Below, piece after piece: positions 7,597 through 17,107 of a stretch of 64,000 bases of DNA. This stretch comes from Pseudorhodobacter antarcticus. GTDB taxonomy: Bacteria; Pseudomonadota; Alphaproteobacteria; Rhodobacterales; Rhodobacteraceae. The position numbers were made by a program, and so were the translations under genes. The stretch lies in NCBI GenBank assembly GCA_945860375.1, contig CAMAQR010000018.1:3229-67228 (forward strand), in the 5' to 3' direction. The notes under the pieces were generated by a model. It worked only from the letters and a program-made list of their open reading frames with translations, had not been told where the DNA came from and did not search any database. Positions within the stretch are counted from its first letter, which is position 1; the number at the start of each line of letters is the position of its first letter.

Positions 7597-8868
7597 CTAT
7601 CCCAAGGCCCGCGGCTTTGGCCCGCCGGTGGCCCAGTCCAGCAGTTCCACCGTGTGCACAATCGGCACCGCCGTGCCCGAGCCGATCTGCATCATGCAGC
7701 CGATGTTGCCCGCAGCGATGATGTCGGGCGATTTCGCCTCCAGCGTCTGCACTTTGCGCGCCCTCAGTTGCTGACTGATCTCGGGTTGCAGCAAGTTGTA
7801 GGTGCCCGCCGAGCCGCAACACAGATGGCTGTCTGCCGGTTCGACCACGGTGAAGCCCACCCGTTTCAGCAGGTCCTTTGGTGCGGTTTTCACTTGCTGG
7901 CCATGTTGCAACGAACAGGCAGCGTGATAGGCCACCCGCAACCCCTTCGGCGCGCCCGCAGGCAGCCCGATTTTCACCAGCAGTTCCGAGATATCCATGG
8001 TCAGCGCCGACACCGCGCGGGCGTCATCCGTCCACAGCATATGGCCGTAATCCTTCACCGTGGTCCCGCAACCCGAGGTGTTGATCACAATCGCGTCCAG
8101 CCCGTCGCCGCGGGCTTCGCCCATGAAGGCAGCAATATTGGCGCCCGCCGCTGCATGCGCATCTGCCGCGCGCCCCATGTGATGGGTCAGCGCGCCACAA
8201 CAGCCCATGCCGCGCGGCACCACCACCTCGCAGCCCAGACGGCGCAGCAGCCGGATGGTGGCGTCGTTGATATCGGTGTTCAGCGCCTTTTGCGCGCAGC
8301 CGGTCATCAGGGCCACCCGCATCTTGCAGGGGCCAATGGCGGCGAAGGTCTGGGGGTCATCATTGCGGCTGACCGGGGGAATGGTCTTGGGGGCCATCGC
8401 CAGCATCGCCCGCAGTCTTGCATCCGGGACAAAGCGCGCAAACCGCCGCCCCAGTTTTGCGCCAAACAAGGCCAGCCGGAACAGGGTCGGGCTGGGGATC
8501 ACTTTGGCCAAGACCCAGCGCAGACTGCGGTCCATCAAGGGGCGTTTGTAGGTCTTCTCGATGTACCCGCGTGCCTGATCAATCAGGTGCATGTAGTCCA
8601 CGCCGCTGGGGCAAGTGCTGACGCAGGCCAGACATGACAGACAGCGGTCAATGTGCTTGACCGTGCGCGCGTCCGCAGGCCGCCCGGTTTCCAGCATTTC
8701 CTTGATCAGGTAAATCCGTCCGCGCGGAGAGTCCAACTCATCCCCAAGCACTTGATATGTGGGGCAAGTTGCGGTGCAAAAGCCGCAATGCACACAGGTG
8801 CGCAGAATCTTGTTGGCCTCGGCCAGTTCGGGAACCAACAGCTGTTCGGCGGTGAAATTGGTTTGCAT
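7597..8868 (-). CDS. glcF: glycolate oxidase iron-sulfur subunit
   Basis: A 423-residue Fe-S subunit of glycolate oxidase, passing electrons from the flavin subunits to the quinone pool at the membrane. Two 4Fe-4S ferredoxin motifs are clear: Cys25-28-31-35 (CVHCGFCTATCP) and Cys76-79-82-86 (CLSCLACVSTCP). Two C-terminal CCG domains follow (MGCCGALTHHMGRA and LCCGSAGTYNLLQP), typical of GlcF and heterodisulfide-reductase-like proteins. Its ATG overlaps the glcE stop as TGATG, so the two are translationally coupled. It is the last gene of glcDEF. Confidence 0.95.
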   Translation of the reverse strand: MQTNFTAEQLLVPELAEANKILRTCVHCGFCTATCPTYQVLGDELDSPRGRIYLIKEMLETGRPADARTVKHIDRCLSCLACVSTCPSGVDYMHLIDQARGYIEKTYKRPLMDRSLRWVLAKVIPSPTLFRLALFGAKLGRRFARFVPDARLRAMLAMAPKTIPPVSRNDDPQTFAAIGPCKMRVALMTGCAQKALNTDINDATIRLLRRLGCEVVVPRGMGCCGALTHHMGRAADAHAAAGANIAAFMGEARGDGLDAIVINTSGCGTTVKDYGHMLWTDDARAVSALTMDISELLVKIGLPAGAPKGLRVAYHAACSLQHGQQVKTAPKDLLKRVGFTVVEPADSHLCCGSAGTYNLLQPEISQQLRARKVQTLEAKSPDIIAAGNIGCMMQIGSGTAVPIVHTVELLDWATGGPKPRALG

Positions 8869-9941
8869 CAGCCCATCATCCCCGGATTGAAAATACCACG
8901 CGGATCAAATTTTGCGCGCAAACCGGAGGTCAACGCCGCCACCCCCGCCGCCTCGGGTGGGAAAGCCGCCGCCGTCATCCCCGGCAAAGCCCGCACCAAT
9001 GTGGCATGGCCATGCCCGGCCACCGCTGCGCGCACATCCGCTGTGCCCAAGGGATCGCTTAACCAAACCAATCCGCCACCCCAATCGACCATCGCCTCCA
9101 GTCCCAGATCGCCCACAATCCGCGCCGCCTCAGACGGCTTCACCGACAGCCGCCAGACCGCGCCCGACACCTCGGCAAAGCCCCGCACATCGCGCAGATC
9201 CTGCCACAGATCGGCCCCGTCAACCCGCTGCCAATCACCACCCAAAGCCTGCTCCAGCGCCCCGGCGCGGTAGGCGACCGATCCGGCCATCCCCTCCACC
9301 CGGATCATCGCGCGGCCCTGCGCATAGCCCGCACCCGAAATGTCATAGGGCGACCCAAGCGCCGCCCGCAGCACCGCCAGCCCTGCGGCCAGCCCCCGTT
9401 GCGAAACCAAAGTCACCGCCGCCTCTGGCAAAGCCTGCACCTTGAATGCCACCTCGGTCAGCACACCCAGACTGCCCTGCGATCCCGCCATCAGCTTGAC
9501 CAGATCATAGCCGGTGACATTCTTCATCACCCGCCCACCGTTCTTGATCACAGCGCCAGTGCCATCGACAAACCGCACCCCCAGCAGCGCATCGCGGCAA
9601 GCCCCCACCTGCACCCGGCGCGGACCGCTGGCATTGGTCGCCACCACGCCGCCGATGGTAGACGCGCCGTCACGGCCCAAAAGCGCCCGCATATCCGGCA
9701 CCTCAAACGCCAGCCGTTGCCGTTCACCCGCCAACAGAGCTTCGATCTCGGCCACCGCTGTCCCCGCCCGTGCCACCAGAGTCAAAGCCCCCGGCTCGTA
9801 CAACGCCACCCCCGACAGCCCCCCGGTTTCCAAAACGGCCCCCCCGGACTGCCCGATCCTGCGCGTGCCACCGCCCCGAATCACCAAAGGTCCGGCGCTG
9901 CGGATCAGGTCGCTCAGTTCGGCTTCTGTCTTGGGGCGCAT
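8868..9941 (-). CDS. glcE: glycolate oxidase FAD-binding subunit
   Basis: A 357-residue FAD-linked oxidase subunit. The N-terminal half has the PCMH-type FAD-binding pattern: VIRGGGTRRIG, then DGASTIGGVVATNASGPRR, then NGGRVMKNVTGYDLVKLMAGSQGSLGVLTEVAFKV. The protein is shorter than GlcD and lacks its full C-terminal domain, as expected for GlcE. I chose the ATG at 9941. An in-frame GTG at 9956 lies inside dispersed element B and neither start has a strong Shine-Dalgarno, which suggests low or coupled initiation. It acts with GlcD and GlcF. Confidence 0.92.
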   Translation of the reverse strand: MRPKTEAELSDLIRSAGPLVIRGGGTRRIGQSGGAVLETGGLSGVALYEPGALTLVARAGTAVAEIEALLAGERQRLAFEVPDMRALLGRDGASTIGGVVATNASGPRRVQVGACRDALLGVRFVDGTGAVIKNGGRVMKNVTGYDLVKLMAGSQGSLGVLTEVAFKVQALPEAAVTLVSQRGLAAGLAVLRAALGSPYDISGAGYAQGRAMIRVEGMAGSVAYRAGALEQALGGDWQRVDGADLWQDLRDVRGFAEVSGAVWRLSVKPSEAARIVGDLGLEAMVDWGGGLVWLSDPLGTADVRAAVAGHGHATLVRALPGMTAAAFPPEAAGVAALTSGLRAKFDPRGIFNPGMMG

Positions 9942-9949
9942 CGCTGTTG

Positions 9950-10040
9950 CTTTCACTTTGGTTCAAATATCCTGGGGTAGACCATGGGTGTCGCTATAGG
10001 TTCAAGAGACCGATGGACGGGGGCAGCGCCCCAGTCCGGC
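9950..10040 (-). repeat. dispersed intergenic element, copy B, with hairpin between glcD and glcE
   Basis: Directly after glcD on the minus strand come GGAC-T-GGGGC / GCCCC-C-GTCC, which can fold as a hairpin (10011-10035), and after a spacer AGGATATTTGAACCAAAGTG ending at the glcE start region. It shares the core of the other copies but sits inside an operon, so it may partly attenuate or stabilise between glcD and glcE. Confidence 0.65.
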
Positions 10041-10043
10041 CTG

Positions 10044-11477
10044 TCAACCCGCCCGCCGCCCGGCTGTTGCCTCCAACGGAAACACCTTCGCCGGGTTCAA
10101 CAGCCATTTCGGATCGAACACATCCTTGACCGCCATCTGCGCCTCAAGATCCACCGGATTGAACTGCACCGACATCAGATCGCGTTTCTCGATCCCCACG
10201 CCATGCTCGCCGGTCAGACAGCCGCCGACCTCGACGCAGAGCTTCAGGATTTCGGCGCCAAAAGCCTCGCACAACTCCAGATCGCCGGGCTTGTTGGCGT
10301 TATACAGGATCAAGGGGTGCATATTGCCATCGCCGGCGTGGAACACATTGCCGACGTCCAGCCCGAACTGCAGGCTCATCTCGCCGATCCGGCGCAGGAC
10401 GTAAGGCAGCGACGACACGGGAATGGTGCCATCCAAGCACATGTAATCGTTGATCTGCCCCATCGCGCCAAAAGCCGATTTGCGGCCCAGCCAGATGCGT
10501 TTGGCTTGCTCTTCATCGGCCGCCTCGCGAAATTCAACCGGGTTGTGGGCCATGGCAATGGCTTTGATCCGCGCCAGTTGCTCGTCGATTTCGGCATCGG
10601 ACCCTTCGACTTCGATAATTAGCAGCGCCTCACAATCGGGGTATCCGGCCTTGGCAAAGGCTTCGGTCGCGCGGATGCAGGGGCGGTCCATGAACTCAAT
10701 CGCCACAGGCAGGATGCCCGCCTTGATGATGTCGGACACACAAGCGCCGGCCACCTCGTTGCTGTCAAACCCGACCAAAACCGGCCGCGCGCCTTCGGGT
10801 TTGGGCAAGATGCGCAGGGTGGCTTCGGTCACAACCCCCAACTGCCCTTCAGACCCACAAATCACGCCCAAAAGATCAAGGCCGCCCGCGTCCATCCAAG
10901 GCCCGCCAACCTCGACGACGGTGCCATCCATCTGCACCATGACCACGCCCAGCAGGTTGTTAATCGTCACGCCGTATTTCAGACAATGCGCCCCGCCCGA
11001 GTTCATTGCGATGTTGCCCGCAATGGCGCAGGCGAGTTGGCTGGAGGGATCGGGCGCGTAGAAGAACCCGTCCGCCTCGACAGCGCCGGTGACGGACAGG
11101 TTGGTGCGACCCGCCTGCACGCGGATAAAGCGGTTGTCATAATCGGTTTCCAGCACGGCGTTCATCCGTGCGATGCCCAGAATGACGCAATCGGCCGTGG
11201 GCAGTGCCCCCCCGGCAAGGCTGGTGCCCGACCCGCGCGGCACCACCGGCACGCCCAAGGCGTGGCAGATTTTCAGCACAGCCGCCACCTCGGCCGTCGT
11301 GCGGGGCAGCACGGCGCAAAGTGGGGCGCAGGCATAGGCTGACAGCGCATCACATTCATAGGCGCGGGTTTCGGCTGGGTCGGAGATCACCGCATCGTCG
11401 GGCAACACCTGTCGCAGCCGCGCCACGATGGCGGCTTTGGTCGACAGGATGGCCGGATTGGGCAGGGGCATATCCAC
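10044..11477 (-). CDS. glcD: glycolate oxidase subunit GlcD (FAD-linked)
   Basis: A 477-residue FAD-linked 2-hydroxyacid oxidase, the catalytic subunit that turns glycolate into glyoxylate. The FAD domain shows VPRGSGTSLAGGALP, then AGNIAMNSGGAHCLKYGVT and LLGVICGSEGQLGVVTEATLRI. The C-terminal cap ends with FHAGDGNMHPLILY and GCLTGEHGVGIEKRD, the active-site His signature of the family. A GTG start at 11477 is set by AGGAG seven bases upstream; the next ATG at 11471 is too far. First gene of glcDEF. No glcC regulator or glcG is adjacent. Confidence 0.95.
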   Translation of the reverse strand: MDMPLPNPAILSTKAAIVARLRQVLPDDAVISDPAETRAYECDALSAYACAPLCAVLPRTTAEVAAVLKICHALGVPVVPRGSGTSLAGGALPTADCVILGIARMNAVLETDYDNRFIRVQAGRTNLSVTGAVEADGFFYAPDPSSQLACAIAGNIAMNSGGAHCLKYGVTINNLLGVVMVQMDGTVVEVGGPWMDAGGLDLLGVICGSEGQLGVVTEATLRILPKPEGARPVLVGFDSNEVAGACVSDIIKAGILPVAIEFMDRPCIRATEAFAKAGYPDCEALLIIEVEGSDAEIDEQLARIKAIAMAHNPVEFREAADEEQAKRIWLGRKSAFGAMGQINDYMCLDGTIPVSSLPYVLRRIGEMSLQFGLDVGNVFHAGDGNMHPLILYNANKPGDLELCEAFGAEILKLCVEVGGCLTGEHGVGIEKRDLMSVQFNPVDLEAQMAVKDVFDPKWLLNPAKVFPLEATAGRRAG

Positions 11478-11492
11478 AGCAGTCTCCTATGT

Positions 11493-11530
11493 TTGGTAAG
11501 AAAATATAACCAATTGGCGGGAAAACGCAA
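11493..11530 (-). promoter_or_regulatory. probable glcDEF promoter with operator-like dyad
   Basis: On the minus strand TTGCGT (11530-11525) and TATATT (11508-11503) are 16 bases apart, close to a sigma-70 pattern. Overlapping it are TTGGT and ACCAA half-sites (11493-11497 and 11509-11513) and the palindrome CCAATTGG (11510-11517). TGGT/ACCA half-sites are typical of FadR-type GntR regulators such as GlcC, though the spacing here is unusually long. Confidence 0.4.
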
Positions 11531-11623
11531 GATGAACCTGCGCCGTCACTTGCTTTCAGCCCCACGCCGACCACATCTGCAAAATATCTTTCCCTGTCGG
11601 TGTCAAACCCCTAACCTGCCACC

Positions 11624-12316
11624 ATGAACAGCCTGATCATGATCGGCCCTTTCGGCCTGCCAGACGCAATCGCCCTTGTGGTTTTTCTGTCTGTCTGGTT
11701 GCTGATCGGCTGGTTCATCGAGCATCCGCCGAAAAGCCGCCCTTCCGTCAGCCTGCTGATGCAGGACTATCGGCGTGAGTGGATGCGCCAATTCGTCACC
11801 CGCCAGCCGCGCATTTTTGATGCCACCATGATTGACAATCTGCGCCAAGGCACGGCGTTTTTTGCCAGCGCGTCGATGATCGCCATTGGTGGCGGCATTG
11901 CGTTGATCGGCAATCCGGCGATGGTGCTGGGGCTGGCGCGGGACTTGACGCTGCCTGCGGATTCCACCGCGCTGCAAGTGCGGGTGTTGCTGGTGATTGC
12001 GTTTCTGTCCAATGCCCTGCTCAAATTCATCTGGGCGCACCGGCTGTTTGGTTATTGCGCCATTCTGATGGCCGCGGTTCCGAATGATCCTGACGATCCG
12101 ATTGCCATTCACCGCGCCGGTCAGGCGGCGGAGATCAACATCACCGCCGCCAAAAGTTTCAACCGTGGCCTGCGGGCGATCTACTTTGCCTTGGGGGCGC
12201 TGGGCTGGCTGCTTGGCCCCTATGCTCTGATTGCGGCCACGGTGTTGACCGCGTCAGTGCTGGTCCGGCGCGAGTTTGCTTCCTTGTCGCGCCTGATTAT
12301 TCTGCGCGGCGACTGA
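11624..12316 (+). CDS. DUF599 membrane protein
   Basis: A 230-residue integral membrane protein matching the DUF599 family. A first helix (DAIALVVFLSVWLLIGWFI) is followed by the soluble signature LMQDYRREWMRQFVTRQPRIFDATMIDNLRQGTAFFASASM and further helices near residues 85-100, 125-150 and 185-215. The role of the family is not known. It converges with the next operon and overlaps its last gene by 20 bases, so both 3' ends share coding sequence. Confidence 0.85.
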   Translation: MNSLIMIGPFGLPDAIALVVFLSVWLLIGWFIEHPPKSRPSVSLLMQDYRREWMRQFVTRQPRIFDATMIDNLRQGTAFFASASMIAIGGGIALIGNPAMVLGLARDLTLPADSTALQVRVLLVIAFLSNALLKFIWAHRLFGYCAILMAAVPNDPDDPIAIHRAGQAAEINITAAKSFNRGLRAIYFALGALGWLLGPYALIAATVLTASVLVRREFASLSRLIILRGD

Positions 12317-14372
12317 CGGCGCGGCCTTCCACCAGCCAAGCGCCCACGGCCAAGCCCGCCGCCAACGCCAGCAACAGCCAAACCGGAAACAGCGCCGCCA
12401 CCCGCAGATCTTCGGTGACAAAAGCGCCGCGCGGGGTGATGCCGATCCAGCCGCGACCCGCAGCGGGCCGCCCTTCGCGCACCAGTCGCAGCGACGGAGT
12501 ACCCTCTTCAAGCCGCAAAATGCCGCCCTGCAGCGGGGCCACAATCGGGGCCAGCCCGTCGGCGGTGGCGATGGTTTCGGTGTATTCGCGCGGCGCTGAT
12601 GGCCCCACCGCCACCACCCGCACCAGATCGCCCTGCGTCAGCCGATACAGCCCCATCTCCGGCGCTTGCCAGTCCAGCCCATAGCGCCCCGGCGACAGTT
12701 CCGGCATCGCCAGCGCGGTGGCGGTGCCATCCGGCGCGGTGATGGTCAGATCGCCCGGCGGCACTTCGGCCAAGGACCGGCGGGTGATCGTCAGCACGTC
12801 AGCGCGGGCGGTGGCGGTCAGCGATTCCTCCTCCAGCTCCGGCTCTTTCAACATCCAATGCGCCAGCCGCCGCAACAGTTCCAATTGCGGCCCGCCGCCT
12901 TCATAGCCGCGCCCCCACAGCCAAGCCTGATCTGACGCCAGCACCGCCACGCGCCCCTGTTCCACCCGGTCCAGCACCAACAGCGGTTTGTCTTGCGGCC
13001 CCGACATCACGATTTGCCCGCGCAAGGGAATGACATCAATCAGTCGGAACCAGCGGCCCCAACCACCCTCGGGGGCTTGTTTGTCCAGACCTTCTGTCAC
13101 TGGATGGCGCTGGCCCAGATCGGTCAGCTTGGGTTTGAAGCCTTCTTCAATGACCTGAGAGGTCGGCTCCACCGGCAAAATCTCGGCCAAGGGGGACCGC
13201 CACAGGCTGTCCACCGCGCCAAACTCTGGGCCAGCGGCGACCAGAACCGTGCCGCCGTCTTTGACATATTGCACAACGTTATCAATGTATTCCATCGGCA
13301 GGATGCCGCGCATGCGGTAGCGGTCAAAGATGATCAGATCAAATTCATTGATCTTTTCCACGAACAATTCCCGCGTCGGAAAGGCGATCAGTGACAGTTC
13401 ATCCACCGGGACGCCGTCCTGCTTTTCCGGCGGGCGCAGGATGGTGAAATGCACAAGGTCCACCGAGGGATCGGATTTCAACAAGTTGCGCCAGACGCGT
13501 TCGCCCGCGTGCGGCTCGCCGGACACCAAAAGCACGCGCAAACGGTCACGCACGCCGTTGATCTGCACCACAGCGGCGTTGTTGCGGTCGGTCAATTCTC
13601 CGGCCACCCCGTCGACTGCAAATTGCAGCACATTCATCCCGGCATGGGGCAGGCGCACAGGCAGTTCCAGATCCTCGTTCACCGGCACCGCAAAGGTGAT
13701 CGGTGCGTCGGCGTCGACGGTGATGGTCAGATCAACCTGACCCGATTGGCCCGCAGGCGGAGCACCCTGATCCTCCACCCGCAGTTTCAGAATGAACTCC
13801 TCACCCAGAATCGCAAAGGCCGGCGCGTCGGTGATGACCAGACGGCGGTCCCAATCTGAGGCGCGCCCGGTCAGGAGCACATGCAGCGGTGCGGGCAGGG
13901 CAGGGGCCAACCCCAGATCATGCACTTGCCCATCGGTCAGCAGGATCGTGCCCGCGATGCGCGCGCGGGGTTCTTCGGCCATCGCTTCGGCCAGCGTGGT
14001 CATGGCCAAGGTGCCCGCGTCTTCGGGGCCATCACCAAAGGGCACGATGCGCAGTTCGGTGTTGTCCAGTGCCGCCACCTCGGCCTTGATTGCGTCAACC
14101 GCCTGGGTGGTTTGGGCGGAACGGTCTGACAGCCCCTGACTGGCGCTTTCGTCAACCACCAAAATTACGATATCTGACAGGGGCTTGCGGTCTTCTTCCT
14201 GCAAGGCCGGGTTCAGCAATGCCAGACCCAGCACCGCCATCGCCACACCGCGCAAGGGCCAGCCGCGCAACCCGCGCCACAGCGCAAAGGCCACCAGCAC
14301 GGCGGCCATGGCAAACAGCGCCCAGATCACCGGAAGCGGCAACAGCGGGTCAAAGACAAGGCTGCGGTTCAT
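12297..14372 (-). CDS. large membrane protein with glutamine amidotransferase-like fold (MoxR/Bat operon)
   Basis: A 691-residue protein with two N-terminal membrane helices (residues about 10-55), then a VWA-like segment (DIVILVVDESASQG ... TILLTDGQVHD), a domain resembling class I glutamine amidotransferases (RVLLVSGEPHAGERVWRNLL ... LIIFDRYRMRGILP ... DGGTVLVAAGPEFG) without an obvious catalytic Cys, and one helix near the C-terminus. This architecture is regularly the last gene of moxR-DUF58-BatA operons. Its ATG overlaps the stop of the gene upstream. It probably works in the periplasm with its neighbours; the activity is unknown. Confidence 0.82.
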   Translation of the reverse strand: MNRSLVFDPLLPLPVIWALFAMAAVLVAFALWRGLRGWPLRGVAMAVLGLALLNPALQEEDRKPLSDIVILVVDESASQGLSDRSAQTTQAVDAIKAEVAALDNTELRIVPFGDGPEDAGTLAMTTLAEAMAEEPRARIAGTILLTDGQVHDLGLAPALPAPLHVLLTGRASDWDRRLVITDAPAFAILGEEFILKLRVEDQGAPPAGQSGQVDLTITVDADAPITFAVPVNEDLELPVRLPHAGMNVLQFAVDGVAGELTDRNNAAVVQINGVRDRLRVLLVSGEPHAGERVWRNLLKSDPSVDLVHFTILRPPEKQDGVPVDELSLIAFPTRELFVEKINEFDLIIFDRYRMRGILPMEYIDNVVQYVKDGGTVLVAAGPEFGAVDSLWRSPLAEILPVEPTSQVIEEGFKPKLTDLGQRHPVTEGLDKQAPEGGWGRWFRLIDVIPLRGQIVMSGPQDKPLLVLDRVEQGRVAVLASDQAWLWGRGYEGGGPQLELLRRLAHWMLKEPELEEESLTATARADVLTITRRSLAEVPPGDLTITAPDGTATALAMPELSPGRYGLDWQAPEMGLYRLTQGDLVRVVAVGPSAPREYTETIATADGLAPIVAPLQGGILRLEEGTPSLRLVREGRPAAGRGWIGITPRGAFVTEDLRVAALFPVWLLLALAAGLAVGAWLVEGRAVSRRAE

Positions 14373-17107
14373 TCCCCAAGCCTTTCCAGCAGGGCAGGCA
14401 CATGCACCTGATCCGACTTATAATTCCCGGTCAGCACATGCATCATCACATTGATGCCGAACCGATAGGCAATCTCACGCTGTTCCTCGCCGGCATAGCC
14501 GCGCCCCACCGGGAACATCTGCACGCCGGTGTCATCCACCGCCCAAGCCGCCGCCCAATCGTTGCCGCCGATGATCACCGGCGTCACGCCATCGTTCAGC
14601 TTGCGAAACGGCATGCCTTCGGTCAGTTCGGCCTCGGGGGCCGAGGCCTCGACCCAGATCGTGCCGCCAGCATAACGGCCCGGAAAATCCTGTAGCAGAT
14701 AAAAGCTGCGGGTCAGGACATGGTCTTGCGGCACAGGTTCGATCGCCGGAATATCAAGGCCAGCGGCCAGCAGTTGCAGCATCTGGCCTTCGGGCGTGCT
14801 GCCACCGATTCCGGCCAGATCACCATCGCGGGTGTCAAACAGGATCATACCGCCGGTGCGCAAGAAGCGGTTCAGTTTGGCATAGGCCGCAGTCGAAGGC
14901 AGGGCCTGATCGGGCGTGATCGGCCAATAGAGGAAAGGGTAAAACGCCAGTTCGTCCGTTTCCAGATCCACCCCCATCGGGGTTTCGGGTTCGATCGAGG
15001 TGCGCTCCCACAGCCGTTCGCCAAGGCCGTAAAGCCCGGCCGATGCCACCCGGTCCACCTCGGCATTGCCGGTCAGCACATGCGCCAGCACGACGCCACG
15101 CATGGCCTCGAACGCCTTCATGTCGGCGGATTGCGCCTGCGCGTCTTGCGGCAGCGCCAGCAGCAGCACGACAGCCGCCGATGCCAAACCGCCCAGCCGC
15201 CCCGACACAAACAGCGCCGCCAGCACATCCAGCGCCAGCAAGACCATCGCCCCGGCCAGCAGCAGCCCTTTCAAGGCCTGCGCTTTGACGGCCTCAATCC
15301 CTTCAATCACCGTTCCTGCAGGCCAAACGGCGGCGGTCAGCGTGGTCTCCGCGCCCACCGTATTCAGCGCCACTTTGCGATCTGCGCTGACATAAAGCCC
15401 CGGCGGCAAACCCGGTTTGGGGCCGTCAGTCTGCGCCACAGCCAGATCGGCACCCGCAACTCCCGCCACCTCGCCTGCGTTCGCCTCGACCCCGAAGGCG
15501 TCCAGAACCCGCTCTGGGGCCCAGGTCTGGCCTGCCAGATCGGCGGCACCCGGTTGCGCGGGGCGGGTGGATACCGCCAGCCGCTCCAGCATCTGCACGA
15601 ACAGACCCGACAGCGGCAGGGTGGACCATTCGGCGTTGGCGGTGACATGGACCAGCACTATCTGGCCATCCCCCACCGCTTTGCGCGTGACCAAAGGCGT
15701 GCCATCAACCAAGGCGGCAATGGTGCGCTGCGTCAGATCGGGGTCGGGCTGTGCCAGCACCTGCTGGCTGACGGTCACATCGGCGGGCACCGTCAGACCG
15801 TGAAAAGGTGAGCCTTCGGCAAAGGGGGCCAGCGATTTCGGCTCGCCCCAACTCATGGCGCCACCGACCGCGCGGCCACCTTCGCGCAAGCGCACCGGCA
15901 TCAGCGGGTCTTCGGCATCGCGGCTGATGTCGCTGGCGGCAAGGCGCGGCCCGGCAAAGCGCAAAAGCAACCCGCCCTTGTCGAGCCAGTCCAGCAGGCC
16001 ATCGGTTTCGGGCTGCGTCAGCTTCGCCACATCGGCAAGGATGATGACATCGGGGTTGGCGGGCAAAATGTCGGACAAAGCCCCGTCCATCAGATCGGCC
16101 ACGGGCTCCAACGCCTGTTGCAGGTAATGGGTGGGCGACAGCAGTTGCAGGCCTTCGCGGTCGGCATTGCTGCCGATCAGCGCGATCTTGCGGCGCTTCA
16201 GGCTGTCATCGGTCAAGGACACCGCCCCGGCGGTGCGCTGGCCCAATAGTTCAAACCGCGTGATGCGGTTGCGCAATTCGGGCGGCAGGGTCAGGGCGGT
16301 TTTGGCGGTGTCGGCACTGGGGGCAAAGGTGAATTTGCCGCGCGCCAGTTCACGGTCAATGCCCGAAGGGTCCGGCCCGCGCGCGATGATGTCCAGTTCG
16401 GCGGCCTCGGCAGTGGCCAGACGCGCCGCCGTCAACGCAATCGCACCGTCGGCAAAACCAGCGGGGCGCAAGGCGTAGATCGGGCGCGGTGATAGGAACA
16501 CGGTCAGGGTGCCGCGCAGTTGCAGCGCCCTTGTGATTTCGGCCCGCCCTGCGTGGTCAAGCCCGTCGGCCAGCCAGTGGCTGTCAAAATTACCCTCGGG
16601 CAGGGCGGCGATCCAAGCGGCCATCGCTTCTGGCGACCACGGCTGCGGCAGCATCGCACCCAAGCGGCCCGACCAAGAGGAGGCGGTCTGGAAGTCCACC
16701 GCGTCAGGCTTGGTTGCCAGTTGCACCACGGCGACAGGGCGACCCGCGCGACCTGCCTGTTCCAGCAGCGACGTGGCTTTGTCCATCCGGCGCGGCCAGT
16801 CGCGGGCGTCGGCCCAGCCGCCATCCAGCACGATCAGCAAGGGGCCGGTGCCGGGCTGGCGGGTTTCGGGGTTCAGAACTGGCCCGGCAAAGCCGACAAT
16901 CGCCGCCGCAACCGCAGCCGCGCGCAGCAGCAGCAGCCAAAGCGGGGTCTTGTCGGCCTCGCGCTCATGATCCTGAAGCCCCAGCAACAGGGCCACGCCC
17001 GGAAACCGCCGCTTGATCGGGGCAGGGGGAATGGCGCGCAGCAAAAGCCACAGGATCGGCAGGGCGATCAGGGCCAAAAGCAACAGCGGCGTGGTAAAGG
17101 CGATCAT
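14369..17107 (-). CDS. DUF4159 protein with BatA-type N-terminus
   Basis: A 912-residue membrane protein. The N-terminus (FTTPLLLLALIALPILWLLLRAIPPAP ... RFPGVALLLGL ... TPLWLLLLRAAAVAAAIVGFAGPVLNP) is the aerotolerance-BatA N-terminal pattern, followed by a VWA-like region (LLIVLDGGWADARDW) and a glutamine-amidotransferase-like middle part. A helix lies near residue 640. The C-terminal 220 residues (YPFLYWPITPDQALPSTAAYAKLNRFLRTGGMILFDTRDGD) form DUF4159. The ATG at 17107 overlaps the DUF58 stop as ATGA. The longer frame opening upstream is not needed. Its role is probably cell-envelope maintenance, by association only. Confidence 0.85.
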   Translation of the reverse strand: MIAFTTPLLLLALIALPILWLLLRAIPPAPIKRRFPGVALLLGLQDHEREADKTPLWLLLLRAAAVAAAIVGFAGPVLNPETRQPGTGPLLIVLDGGWADARDWPRRMDKATSLLEQAGRAGRPVAVVQLATKPDAVDFQTASSWSGRLGAMLPQPWSPEAMAAWIAALPEGNFDSHWLADGLDHAGRAEITRALQLRGTLTVFLSPRPIYALRPAGFADGAIALTAARLATAEAAELDIIARGPDPSGIDRELARGKFTFAPSADTAKTALTLPPELRNRITRFELLGQRTAGAVSLTDDSLKRRKIALIGSNADREGLQLLSPTHYLQQALEPVADLMDGALSDILPANPDVIILADVAKLTQPETDGLLDWLDKGGLLLRFAGPRLAASDISRDAEDPLMPVRLREGGRAVGGAMSWGEPKSLAPFAEGSPFHGLTVPADVTVSQQVLAQPDPDLTQRTIAALVDGTPLVTRKAVGDGQIVLVHVTANAEWSTLPLSGLFVQMLERLAVSTRPAQPGAADLAGQTWAPERVLDAFGVEANAGEVAGVAGADLAVAQTDGPKPGLPPGLYVSADRKVALNTVGAETTLTAAVWPAGTVIEGIEAVKAQALKGLLLAGAMVLLALDVLAALFVSGRLGGLASAAVVLLLALPQDAQAQSADMKAFEAMRGVVLAHVLTGNAEVDRVASAGLYGLGERLWERTSIEPETPMGVDLETDELAFYPFLYWPITPDQALPSTAAYAKLNRFLRTGGMILFDTRDGDLAGIGGSTPEGQMLQLLAAGLDIPAIEPVPQDHVLTRSFYLLQDFPGRYAGGTIWVEASAPEAELTEGMPFRKLNDGVTPVIIGGNDWAAAWAVDDTGVQMFPVGRGYAGEEQREIAYRFGINVMMHVLTGNYKSDQVHVPALLERLGE